From NCBI GenBank assembly GCA_029706075.1, contig JAINUG010000308.1, positions 1 to 64,000 of the forward strand: DNA of 64,000 nt, read 5' to 3'. The position numbers were made by a program, and so were the translations under genes. This document shows positions 11,009 to 23,100 of this stretch, one piece after another. Numbering within the stretch: position 1 is the stretch's first letter; each line of letters begins with the position of its first letter. Under the pieces are notes generated by a model. The model saw nothing but the letters and a program-made list of their open reading frames with translations. It made no database searches and had not been told where the DNA came from. Source of the stretch: Aldrovandia affinis (Eukaryota > Chordata > Actinopteri > Notacanthiformes > Halosauridae).

Positions 11009-11706
11009 ATGCACGCCGTCGCTCTCAAGCTCCCGGAGTTCTGGCAGGAACATGCCGCCGTGTGGTTCGCTCAAGCGGAGGCGCAGTTCGCGTTGAGAGG
11101 CATAACGCAGGAGGACACGAAATACTTCTACGTGGTTGCTGCTTTAAATAGTTCGACAGCATCGCGGGTATTAAGCCTACTCCAGGATCCTCCGGAAGAC
11201 GATAAGTACTTGGCTCTCAAACAGCTCCTGTTGGAGACTTTCGAGCTGTCAGAACCTGAGCGTGCTCGCAAGCTCCTTACACTGCCTGGTTTGGGGATTC
11301 TAAACCGTCGGAGTTAATGGACCATATGCTGACACTTTTGGGTAACCACCAACCGTGTTTCATATTCCGGGAATTATTTATGCAGCAGATGCCCAGTCAA
11401 GTGCGTGCAACTCTGGCAGGTTCCCCGGTGAAAGACCTCAGGGCTCTGGCCAGGGAAGCCGATAAAGTTTTAAACTCCAGCCGGCTGCCCGGTCCTGCAG
11501 TAAGGGTGGTTGGCGCTGCTGATGTGCAGGCTATCCGGGAGGATGTCATCGCCGCTACCCAGCGGCAGCGACCTACAGCGGGCCTCTGCTACTATCATGC
11601 CAGGTTTGGCACACGCGCTAAGCAGTGCCGTCCGCCTTGCTCTTTCGCGTCGTCGGAAACGGCAGAGCCGACGCCCATTAGCTGCGTTGAGTGTCGGCAA
11701 GGCTAG
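11009..11706 (+). pseudogene. gag of CsRn1-like element (copy 2), one frameshift
   Basis: Start ATG at 11009 (MHAVALKLPEFW). Open to 11317, then continues in the next frame from about 11290 to 11706. The switch is explained by a G run that is one base shorter (TTTGGGGATT) than in copy 1 (TTTGGGGGATT). The zinc finger CYYHARFGTRAKQC is near 11590-11630. Only a homopolymer difference separates this copy from an open frame, so a consensus error is as likely as a real mutation. Confidence 0.85.
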
Positions 11707-12222
11707 CAGTTTGCTTTTTGTTACGGACTCTGTTTCTGATCGGCGATTTCTATGCGACACAGGCGCGCAGGTTAGCGTCCTCCCTGCGTCTGCTTTGGAC
11801 GTACAGACTGGGGGTCGTGGACCACCTCTGGAGGCAGCCAACGGCAGCACTATCCCCACTTTTGGCAGACGAGCAGTGGACCTTTGTTTTGATGGGCAAC
11901 ATTTCCAGTGGGTGTTTGTGCTAGCGTCTGTGTCTACCCCGTTGTTGGGCGCAGATTTTCTGTGTGCTAACAGCCTGCTGGTCGATGTCAGGAACAGACG
12001 GCTGGTGAATGCGGAGACATTCGCAACGCTTCCGGGTTCTCCCAGCAGCACCGGGACGTCCAAGCTGTCTAGCGCCCTGTCATCTGCGGATATGTTTCAG
12101 CGCCTCCTGATGGATTTCCCGGACCTCACTACGCCCACGTTCTCTTCGGCAGCCGTCAAGCATGGGGTGGATCATTTTATCGCCACTACGGGTCCGCCGG
12201 TCCACGCCCGGGCAAGGCGGTT
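11691..12222 (+). pseudogene. Protease and start of RT linker of CsRn1-like element (copy 2), truncated
   Basis: Retropepsin-like domain with CDTGAQVSVLPAS (about 11755-11793) and the second hallmark LLGADFL (about 11944-11964). The frame continues into the linker before RT and is cut by the junction at 12222; codons after that are not homologous. It overlaps gag in a different frame, as usual for a -1 or +2 shifted protease. Confidence 0.82.
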
Positions 12223-13751
12223 GCCTATGCCATATGCAAAAAACTATGATATTCAAACAGCCATTATTAGTGGAAATATATCATTTTAGATTTTAAAAAA
12301 TACAAGATAATTCTGCAACAACATGTAAAATACGTACTCGTTTAACTCTTAGACACTTGTAGTATTGTAGTGTAGTATGTTATGTGTTGTAGCCTGCTCG
12401 TAATAAATGAGACAAATTATGCTTACATCAGACAATTTGATGTCCTAAAATTGTTTTGGTTGTCGTTTACATACTGTATCTCTCACTCGCTGCACACAAT
12501 CTATCTATTAAGGAATTCAATATGCACATGCAGTTATCTTTAAAAATAATATTATCAACACCTTCAGCCATGTTGTTGCTATTATTCAGTACACTGGAAG
12601 AGGAACTGATATCCAGGCTGTGACACACAAGGGACTCAAGGCTCTGTGGAGGACTTAATGTACCAAAACACTTTCAATAACGTCATATTCACCTCCTCTG
12701 CCTAGTGGGGCACCAGGCATCTGTGTGAAAACGAGAAACCAAACTCATAGTAGGGAGTACATTGCATCAGCACAGCAATGCTTTCAAATAGAATAGACTG
12801 GTAATGTGGAGCAATACAATCAAACAGAGGATAGACTTAGAGGTTGATACAGGGAGAACAATGCACAGTACCAGCTCTCCTGAATGCCAGTGGTCTGGGA
12901 GATTCATGGTTCTGTGTATTTTTGAACAAATTGTCTTCAATGTAGCATAATGGGCTCTAGTTTTGTTGTCAAAGCACAATGCAAACAGTAGCACTAATTT
13001 GCCTGAGTGAGGCGAAATATAGAACATCCACAAAGCAGTTTTGTGAGATGGGGGATTTATCGCATATTTGCCCTATCTGTTCATATGTGCCCATTAATAA
13101 CATCAACAAACTAGCACATAACGTCCTGTGTTTCAGTTAAGAGGTGGCCTGGGTGGACGAAAACGAATGATCATGCATGAAACTTCCATATTGCCTAATG
13201 TTTGTATTTGACACCCCCATTGCACTAACCCATGTTGACGCAAACGCTTTTATCGCTGACCACAAAACGAAATCCATCCTTCTTATTGTGTGGAGCCCAG
13301 AACTGCACACAGTACTCTAAATGAGGTCTGGATGGCATTATATAGCATCAACTTAACCTCCTTTGATTTATACTTTCAAATGTTTGCTATCCAGCATCCT
13401 GTTTTACATACTGTTTTACAATGTAAAACTTTACATTTGAGCTAAGATCACATGATTCATGGTGTCAAAGATAACTAATATAAAGGATCTATTAGAGTCT
13501 GCATTCATTAATAGGTAATTTACTACTCTGACCATGACAGTATCAATACTATGGTTGAAGCGAAAGTTGTACAGAAAAGGGGGGGGGGGGGGTCACATAC
13601 AGATTTATACAAAACTGTATAAAGTGCTGCTGATTTTCCATTCATCTTTTGGAACAATGACACAGAGACACAAATGAGAAGGAGCTCACTGTAACAAACA
13701 AGAGTGATGTTGCTGAACTAACATTTAAAGTATTTAATTTTTTTATATATA
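12223..13751. other. Intergenic stretch without recognised gene
   Basis: AT-rich sequence with no convincing coding frame. It contains a short CR1-like fragment (13280-13425), a 14-base G homopolymer (about 13580-13593), and otherwise no signal I could assign. Confidence 0.6.
13280..13425 (-). repeat. CR1-like LINE 3' fragment
   Basis: The segment with CCCAGAACTGCACACAGTAC and CCTCCTTTGATTTATACTT matches 63200-63310, which lies in a CR1-like LINE read on the minus strand. The fragment has the same orientation and is short and diverged. Confidence 0.65.
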
Positions 13752-14974
13752 CACTGATCAGCCACAACATTAAAACCACCTGCCTAATATTTGTATGGGT
13801 CCCCCTCATGCCACCAAAACAGCTCTGACCCGTCGAGGCATGGACTCCACAAGACCTCTGAAGGTGTCCTGTGGTATCTGGCACCAAAACTTTAGCAGCA
13901 GATCCTTTAAGTCCTGTAAGTTGCAAGGTGATGCCTCCATGGATCAGACTTGTTGGTCCAGCACATCCCACAGATGCTCGATTGGATTGAGATCTGGGGA
14001 ATTTGGAGGCCAAGTCAACACCTTGAACTCTTTGTCATGTTCCTCAAACCATTCCTGAACAATGTTTGCAGTGTGGCAGGGCGCATTATCCTGCTGAAAG
14101 AGTCCACTGCCATCAGGGAATACCGTTGCCATGAAGGGGTGTACTTGGTCTGCAACAATGTTTAGGTAGGTGGTACGTGTCAAAGTAACATCCACATGAA
14201 TGCCAGGACCCAAGGTTTCCCAGCAGAACATTGCCCAGAGCAGCACACTGCCTCCGCCAGCTTGCCTTCTTCCCATAGTGTATCCTGGTGCCATCTCTTC
14301 CCCAGGTAAACGATGCACACGCACCTGGCCATCCACATGATGTAAAAGAAAACGTGATTCATTATACCAACCCACCTTCTTCCATTGCTCCATGGTCCAG
14401 TTCTGACGCTCACGTGCCCATTGTAGGCGCTTTCGGCAGTGGACAGGGGTCAGCATGGGCACTCTGACCGGTCTGCGGCTACGCAGCCCCATACGCAAGC
14501 AAGCTGCGATGCACTGTGTGTTCTGACACCTTTCTATCATAGCCAGCATTAACTTTTTCAGCAATTTGTGCTACAGTAGCTCTTCTGTGGGATCAGACCA
14601 GACAGGCTAGCTTTCACTCCCTACGCGCATCAATGAGCCTTGGGCACCCATGGCCCTGTCACTGGTTCACCGGTTGTCCTTCCTTGGACCACTTTTGGTA
14701 GGTACTAACCACTGCATACCGGGAACACCCCACAAGACCTGCCATTTTGGAGATGCTCTGACTCAGTTGTCTAGCCATCACAATTTGGCCCTTGTCAAAG
14801 TCGCTCAGATCCTTACGATGCCCATTTTTCCTGCTTCCAACACATCAACTTCAAGAACTGACTGTTCACTTGCTGCCTAATATATCCCACCCCTTGACAG
14901 GTGCCATAGTAACGAGATGATAAATGTTATTCACTTCACCTGTCAGTGGTTTTAATGTTGTGGCTGATCAGTGT
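13752..14974 (-). mobile_element. Tc1-like transposon, family A, full length
   Basis: 1223-bp element bounded by inverted repeats CACTGATCAGCCACAACATT at both ends and by TA on each side (13750-13751, 14975-14976), the Tc1/mariner target duplication. It encodes a degenerate transposase on the minus strand. A shorter relative lies at 54746-55473. Confidence 0.93.
13944..14830 (-). pseudogene. Tc1-like transposase, degenerate
   Basis: DDE transposase that would cut and paste the element. An open segment (13944-14564) covers the second half of the DNA-binding region and most of the catalytic domain. The first catalytic site reads GWYNESRF, so the Asp is replaced by Asn. The second Asp (FQQDNAPCHT) and the Glu ([14 protein letters not shown]) are present. 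The N-terminal part (about 14560-14830) is recognisable in other frames with stops, and the C-terminus runs on in a different frame below 13944. Not functional. Confidence 0.9.
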
Positions 14975-15056
14975 ATATTTCACTGAGGACCCTCACTTAA
15001 AATTGAACTGTCATAGACATGTTCTGATTAAATTGAGTATGTTATCACATTTTTAA

Positions 15057-15381
15057 TTTCTTTTTATTTTGTTACTGATTTTATCACATTTTCTCCCAAT
15101 TTAGTAGCCAATTACAGCCACTAATTTATGTCAATCCCCCCTAGTAATGTGAGTTCGCTGCCGTAGTCCTGTGACCAGTAGTGGCAAAGGCGAAGCATCG
15201 TCTCCTTCGAGACGACACTTGCCAGGCTGTCGACTGTAACCCGGTACTACAGGGTCATTCCTGTGTGCAGTGAACGTCCTGTCGGCTTCCCTCCCCTTTC
15301 CCTGGGGCAAACAGCCAATCGCCGCCCCTGGGGGCACTCCAGGCCAGAGCCGACTCTGGCGAGACGGGGAATCAAACCCAA
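15057..15381 (-). repeat. tRNA-type SINE, family 1, complete
   Basis: About 325 bp read on the minus strand, with a head containing a B-box-like GGGTTTGATTCCC and a tail TTGGCTACTAAATTGGGAGA followed by A/T-rich sequence. A 17-bp target duplication, ATGTTATCACATTTT(T)AA, flanks it at 15039-15056 and 15382-15398. The same family occurs, split in two, at 48542-48735 and 52646-52757. Confidence 0.8.
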
Positions 15382-15398
15382 ATGTTATCACATTTTAA

Positions 15399-16570
15399 CA
15401 TGGATTGACATTTCATAATGTCCCAGCTCCAAATTCACTCCTACGTACTCCCCTCCCCCCCTTTTCCACCTCTGGGTATGACAGAAGAGCTTTCGCTTAA
15501 TTCAAGGGTGTCAGACTCCTGTCCGGGAGGGCCACAGTAACTGCTGGGTTTTGGTGTGTTTCAGCACTTATCATGAAATGTATCAAAAATAGTAATCATC
15601 TCATTATTACATGCTGTTCATCACTGAGGCATATGTAGTGAAATAATGAGAAATTAAGTTGTAGATTTTTTTGTAGCCTATACAATGAGGTCTGGTCATA
15701 CAGCAGCACTTCGAAGCATATGACTTTAATCGATGTCATTACTTACCAATATCACGTCAGGTGAAGCAGGAGTGTATAGGGTCAATTGTAATGTTTGTTT
15801 CTTTTTATGTCGCATGTAATGCTAAAATAAAGTACATAAAATCCAACCAGGCAGACCTCCGGACCTTGAAAAGGGGTTTATTGAAGAGTAAATGACAGGA
15901 ATGAATTATTTAAATGTCTTTCAATTTATCAAAGTATCTCACAATTATTTTCATGTTGAATCCATCAAAAGGTCTTGATGTGTTTTATTTATTTGTATGC
16001 ACACATTCAGGCCACAAACCAACAGTCTTGTGTTGTGATGTTTTCCACTTACTCAGCCCTATTGAATCTTTACACAGATATATAAGGGTGAATAAGGTTG
16101 AAAAAGGCTAAATCTTTACACAGGTTGAATAGCAGACTTTGGCTCCTAGACTCAGGAACAGTCCCCCAGAGGGGATCAGAGCAGAGCAGATCAGAGCTAT
16201 GTCTGTGTCTTTGCTTAAAACCCTTTTACAAATGTATTTTTATTAACTGCCTTTTAATTGCATGCAACTTTTAGTCTAGTTGATCTGATTGTGACTGTGG
16301 CTGTCTTTTTTCACATTTTCTCTCATGTTTTTTTGTTTTTACTGTTTTTACCATATTCCTTGCTGTTAAGCACTATGGAAAACATATTCTTCCTCTTCCT
16401 CTTCTCCTTCTCCTTCTTCTTCTTCTTCTTCTTCTTATAAAACAAGTTGAAAGATCACTTACACTGTCAAATCCTATCCACTTGCAAGCGGATGATGGAG
16501 AAGGCGGGAGATGTTTTATTTCGACAAGATTTTATTAAAAGCATATCATGTGACATTCAAACAAATTGTA
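15399..16570. other. Intergenic stretch with microsatellite
   Basis: No gene recognised. A block around 15505-15565 (GGGTGTCAGACTCCTGTCCG) resembles a common dispersed fish repeat. A (TTC)n-type microsatellite runs from about 16386 to 16437. Confidence 0.5.
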
Positions 16571-17034
16571 CAGGTAACTGCCAAATTAAAGGAAACATAA
16601 AGCATCTTAATTGGCTGTTGGGTCACCAGCTGCCAGAACAGCTTTAATGGGCCTTGGGATAGATTCTACAAGTATCTGGAACACTTTTGGAGGGAGGGGA
16701 AAAACTCCATAATTTGGTGTTTTGTTGATGCTGGTGGAAAATGCTGTCTCAGGCATCGGGTTCGGATCTGGTGACTGACACAGCCATGGCATATGGTTTA
16801 CATCATTTCCATGCTTATCAAACCATTCCTGTGGATGAGGCATTGTCATCCTGGAAGAGACCACTCCCATCAGGAGTCTAAATGTCAAATTTGTCACCAT
16901 AGGATGAAGGTGATCACTGGATGGATTTGTATTTACTGGCATTTCCCTTGCCCTCTAAGGGATTGAGTGGACCTAAACTATGGCATGTTGTTAAACATTT
17001 GTTTAAGTGTTTCCTTTGCTTTGGCGGTTACCTG
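16571..17034 (-). mobile_element. Short Tc1-type element (464 bp) with transposase remnant
   Basis: Bounded by inverted repeats CAGGTAACTGCCAAATTAAA (left) and its near complement GGCGGTTACCTG (right), each next to TA. The minus strand carries remnants of a Tc1-like transposase C-terminus: a 'SPDPNP' near-match to the SPDLNP catalytic block and a tail of the type LVESIPRPIKAVLAA. It is an internally deleted, non-autonomous derivative. Confidence 0.8.
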
Positions 17035-17145
17035 TAAGTTTTACAAGAAAATAAAGCTTTGAAGAAGCATTGGGTCCTTAAGAAAATAAATGGTAAAGAA
17101 ATTCAGTTATTCCAAAAAGAATATATATTTTTTTCTCCCTACAGG

Positions 17146-20100
17146 AAGGCTGCCACATTCTAAAGCTGATGTATCATAATTCTGCTGGGAGAATACCTGT
17201 ATTTAAGGTATCCTGTTGCCCTCAACACCGTAAATTTCACCGTTCTATCCGAACAAGAAGAGAAAACTGGGGCTTTCCCACCATGCCCACTGCCCGCTAC
17301 CAGCCCAACTCTCCCACCATCACAACACTAACCACAACGGAATCACTCCCTACTTCAACAGAGGACTTTTCTGGGGATTCCCTCCCTTTCTGCTACTGTT
17401 ACCAGTGCCACATTTAACTCATCTTCAACCAGTAACCCTACAGCTGAAGCTTTCTGGGGATTTTTCACCATGCCATCTACTCCCTACAATCCAACCATTT
17501 CAGCCAAAACAGAAACAGCTGGGACTGCCGTAACAACAACTGTCACAACAACCACAGCCATTACAACTGCAGCCATTACCACAAGAGCTGCAACAACTGC
17601 TGCGGCCACTACTACGACAGCTGCAAAAACAACTGCTGCCCCCACTTCAACAGATGCACCTACAACTGCTGCTGCAACTGCTACTACAGCTGCAAACACT
17701 GCTGTGGCCACTTCAACAGCTGCAACCACAAGTATTGTTCCCACTTCTATCACAACTGTTACACTCAGTACCACAGCTACCACAGCTGCAACAAACCACT
17801 GCTAAGTACAACAGCTGCAGCAACAACAATCACTGAAACAGCAGTGCTAATATGACAACAACAACCATTGCAGCCACTACTACTACAGCTGCAACAACTG
17901 CTGCCTCCACTTCAACTACTGTAACCCCCACTACAACAACTGAAACAACCACTGCAGCCACTACTACTACAGCTACAACAACTGCTGCTGAAACAGCCAG
18001 CTGCAACAACCACTAATACATGACAGCTGCAACAACAACCAACTTCTGGAATAAGCCACTACTACTACTGTAGCTGCAATGCAACAACAACTGCCTGCCC
18101 ACTCAACCAGTGCAACACCTGTTCCCAGCTACAGCCACTGTTACCCCCACTACAACAACTGCAAAAACACTGCAGATATGCAGTGGCAACAAGCCAGCCA
18201 CTGACACAAACACTGCTGCCCAAAAACCACTGTTCCCATTATCACAACTGTTACACCCAGTACCACAGCTGCAACAACCACTGCTAATACAGCTGCAACA
18301 ACAATCACTGCAGCAACTACAACAACAACTGCTGCAGCCACCAGTACAACAGCTGCAGAAACTGTTACACATGTACATCTGCTGAAACAGCCATTGCTAA
18401 TACAGCTGCAACAACAACGACTGCAGCCACTACTACTACAGCTGCAACAACTGCTGCCTCCACTTCAACACCTGTAGCTGCAGTCATTGTTCCCACTTCC
18501 ACGAGATATGCTGTTACCCCCACTACAACAACTGCAAAAACCACTGCAGCCATTAACACTAGTGGCAAAACTGCTGCAGCCACAACCAGTGCAACCACCA
18601 AGTATTGTTCCCACTTCCACAACATCTGCAACAACCGTTACGTCCGGCACCACAGCTGCAACAACCACTGCAGCCAATACCACTACAGCTGCAACAACTC
18701 CTGCAGCCAGTAGTACGACAGCTGTAGCCACAATTATTGTTCCCACCTCCACAACATCTGCAATTATTGTTACACCCACTACAACAACTGCAAAAACCAC
18801 TGCAGCCATTACTACTACAGCTGTAACCAGTGCTGCAGCCACGACTAAGACATCTGCAAAAACTGCTGTGCCCACTTCAACAGCTGCAAGCACAAGTATT
18901 GTTCCTGATTCCACAACATCTGCAACAACTGTTACCCCAAGTAAAACAGCTGCAACAACCACTGTAGCCACTACTATGACAGCTGCTGTGCCCACTTCAA
19001 CCGCTGCAACCACAAGTGCTCTTCCCAGTTCCACGACATCTGCAAGAACTGTTATACCCAGTACTAAAACTACAAGAACCACTGCAGCCATTATCACTAC
19101 ACTTGCAACAACTGTTGCAGCCACTACTACAGCAGCTGTAGCAACTGCTGCCTCCACTTCAACAGCTGCAACGCCAAGTAATGTTCCCACCTCCACAACA
19201 TCTGCAACAACTGTTACTCCCACTACAACAGTTGCAACAACCGCTGCAGCCACTACTATGACATCTGCAACAACAACTTCTACAGGCACTACTACGACAT
19301 CTGCAAACTCTGCTGTGCCCATGTCAACCGCTGCAACCATAAGTGCTGTTCCCACTTCCATGACATCTACAACAACTTATGCCTCTGTACCAGAACTCCA
19401 ACAACCACTGCAACCATTACCACTACACCTGCAGCAACTGCTGCAGCCACTATTACGACAGCAGCAACAACTACTGATACAGGCACTACTATGACAGCTG
19501 AAACAACTGCAGTGCCCACTTCAACAGCTGCAACCAGAAGTACTGTTCCCACTTCCACGAGATCTGCAATAACTGTTACCCCCGCTAAAAAAGCTGGAAC
19601 AACCACTACAGCCACTACCACTGTAGCTTCAACAACAACCACTGCAGCCATTACAACTATAGCTGCAACCACTGCTGCAGCCACTACTATGACATCTGCC
19701 AACACTGCTGTGCCCACTTCAACCGCTGCAACAACAAGTGCTGTTCCCACTTCCAAGACATCTATAACAACTGTTACACCCAGTACCAAAACTGCAACAA
19801 CCACTGCAACCATTACCACTTCACCTGCAGCAAGTACGACAGCAGCAACAACTACTGCAGGCACTAACCACTGAAACAACTGCAGTGCCCACTTCAACAG
19901 CTGCAACCAGAAGTACTGTTCCCACTTCCACGAGATCTGCAATAACTGTTACCCCCGCTAAAAAAGCTGGAACAACCACTACAGCCACTACCACTGTAGC
20001 TTCAACAACAACCACTGCAGCCATTACAACTATAGCTGCAACCACTGCTGCAGCCACTACTATGACATCTGCCAACACTGCTGTGCCCACTTCAACCGCT

Positions 20101-23100
20101 GCAACAACAAGTGCTGTTCCCACTTCCAAGACATCTATAACAACTGTTACACCCAGTACCAAAACTGCAACAACCACTGCAACCATTACCACTTCACCTG
20201 CAGCAACTGCTGCAGCCACTATTACGACAGCAGCAACAACTACTGCTGCTACAAGCACTACTATGATAGCTGAAACAACTGCAGTGCCCACTTCAACAGC
20301 TGCAACCAGAAGTACTGTACCCACTTCCACGACATCTGCAATAACTGTTACACCCAGTACCAGAACTGCAACAACCACTGCAGCCACTACTATGACATCT
20401 GCAACAAAAACTTCTACAGGCACTACTACGACATCTGCAACAACTACTTTGCCCACTTCAACCACTGCAACCATAAGTCCTGTTCCAACTTCCACGACAT
20501 CTGCAACAACTGTTACGCCCAGGACCAGAACTGCAACAACCACTGCAGCCATTACCACTACACCTGCAACAACTCCTGCAGCCACTAGTACATCATCTGC
20601 AACCATTGCTGTGTCCACTTTAACCGCTGCAATCACAAGTATTGTTCCTGCTATCATGACATCTGCAACAACTGTTACCCCCACTACAACAATTGCAACA
20701 GTTGCAACAACCATTGCAGCCACTACTACAACATCTGCAAAAACTGCTGTGCCCACTTTAACCGCTGCAACCACAATTGCTGTTCCAACTTCCATGACAT
20801 CTGCAACAACTCTTACGCCCAGTGCCAGAAGTGCAGAAACCACTGCAGCCATTACCACTACAACTGAAACTACTGCAGACACAACAACAACAACTGCAAG
20901 AACTGCTGCCTCCACTTCAACAGCTGCAACCAAAAAGTACTGTTCCCACTTCCACGACATCTGCAACAACTGTTACCCCCTCTACAAAAACTGCAACAAC
21001 CACTGCAGCCATTACCACTACACCCGCAACAACTCCTGCAGCCACTAGTACGTCATCTGCAACCACTGCTGTGTCCACTTTAACAGCTGCAACCACAATT
21101 GCTGTTCCTCTTCCACAACATCAACAATAACTGTTACACCCAGTGCCAAAAGCTGCAACAACCACTGTAGCCATTACTACTGTAGCTGCATCAACAACCA
21201 CTGCAGCCATTACAACTATAGCTGCAACCACTGATGGAGCCACTACTATGACATCTTCAAAACTGCTGTGCCACTTCAACCGCTGCATCCACAAGTACTG
21301 TTCCACATCCACAACACCTGCAACAACTGTTTCCCCCTCTCCAAAACTGGAACAACCACTGCAGCCATTACCACAACCTACTGCAGACACAACAACAACT
21401 GCAAGAACTGCCTCCACTTCAACAGCTGCAACCAAAAGTACTGTTCCACTTCCACGACATCTGCAACAACTGTTACCCCTCTACAAAAACTGCAACAACC
21501 ACTGCAGCCATTCTGCAACAACTTCTGCAGCCACTACTACGACATCTGCAACAACTGCTTTGCCTCCTTAACCGCTGCAACCACAAGTCCTGTTCCAACT
21601 TCCACGACATCTACAACAACTGTTACGCCCAGAACCAGAACTGCAGCAACCACTGCAGCCATTACCACTACACCTGCAACAACTCCTGCAGCCACTAGTA
21701 CATCATCTGCAACCATTGCTGTGTCCACTTTAACCGCTGCAATCACAAGTATTGTTCCTGCTATCATGACATCTGCAACAACTGTTACCCCCACTACAAC
21801 AATTGCAACAGTTGCAACAACCATTGCAGCCACTACTACAACATCTGCAAAAACTGCTGTGCCCACTTTAACCGCTGCAACCACAATTGCTGTTCCAACT
21901 TCCATGACATCTGCAACAACTCTTACGCCCAGTGCCAGAAGTGCAGAAACCACTGCAGCCATTACCACTACAACTGAAACTACTGCAGACACAACAACAA
22001 CAACTGCAAGAACTGCTGCCTCCACTTCAACAGCTGCAACCAAAAGTACTGTTCCCACTTCCACGACATCTGCAACAACTGTTACCCCCTCTACAAAAAC
22101 TGCAACATCCACTGCAGCCATTACCACTACACCTGCAACAACTCCTGCAGCCACTAGTACGTCATCTGCAACCACTGCTGTGTCCACTTTAACCGCTGCA
22201 ACCACAATTGCTGTTCCCTCTTCCACAACATCAACAATAACTGTTACACCCACTACAAAAGCTGCAACAACCACTGTAGCCATTACTACTGTAGCTGCAT
22301 CAACAACCACTGCAGCCATTACAACTATAGCTGCAACCACTGATGGAGCCACTACTATGACATCTTCCAAAACTGCTGTGCCCACTTCAACCGCTGCATC
22401 CACAAGTACTGTTCCCACATCCACAACACCTGCAACAACTGTTCCCCCCTCTCCAAAACTGCAACAACCACTGCAGCCATTACCACTACAACTGAAACTA
22501 CTGCAGACACAACAACAACTGCAAGAACTGCTGCCTCCACTTCAACAGCTGCAACCAAAAGTACTGTTCCCACTTCCACGACATCTGCAACAACTGTTAC
22601 CCCCTCTACAAAAACTGCAACAACCACTGCAGCCATTACCACTACACCCGCAACAACTCCTGCAGCCACTACTACGACATCTGCAACAACTTCTGTGCCC
22701 ACCTTAACCGCTGCAACCACAATTGCTGTTCCAACTTCCACGACATCTACAACAACTGTTACGCCCAGAACCAGAACTGCAGCAACCACTGCAGCCATTA
22801 CCACTACACCTGCAACAACTCCTGCAGCCACTAGTACGTCGTCTGCAACCACTGCTGTGTCCACTTTAACCGCTGCAATCACAAGTATTGTTCCTGCTAT
22901 CACGTCATCTGCAACAACTGTTATCCCCACTACAACAGTTGCAACAACCACTGCAGCCACTGCTACAACATCTGCAACAACAACATCTACAGACACTACT
23001 ACGACATCTGCAACCACTGCTGTGTCCACTTTAACCACTGCAACCACAATTGCTGTTCCATCTTCCAGGACATCTGCAACAACTGTTACGCCCAGTGCCA

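Larger units (their letters stand above)
10702..12222 (+). mobile_element. 5' part of CsRn1-like element, copy 2, truncated
   Basis: LTR 10702-10941, primer site, gag, protease and the start of the RT linker. Nearly identical to 810-2322. Identity stops exactly after GGCAAGGCGGTTG (12222); copy 1 continues into RT while here unrelated AT-rich sequence begins. No 3' half or 3' LTR follows. Confidence 0.88.
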
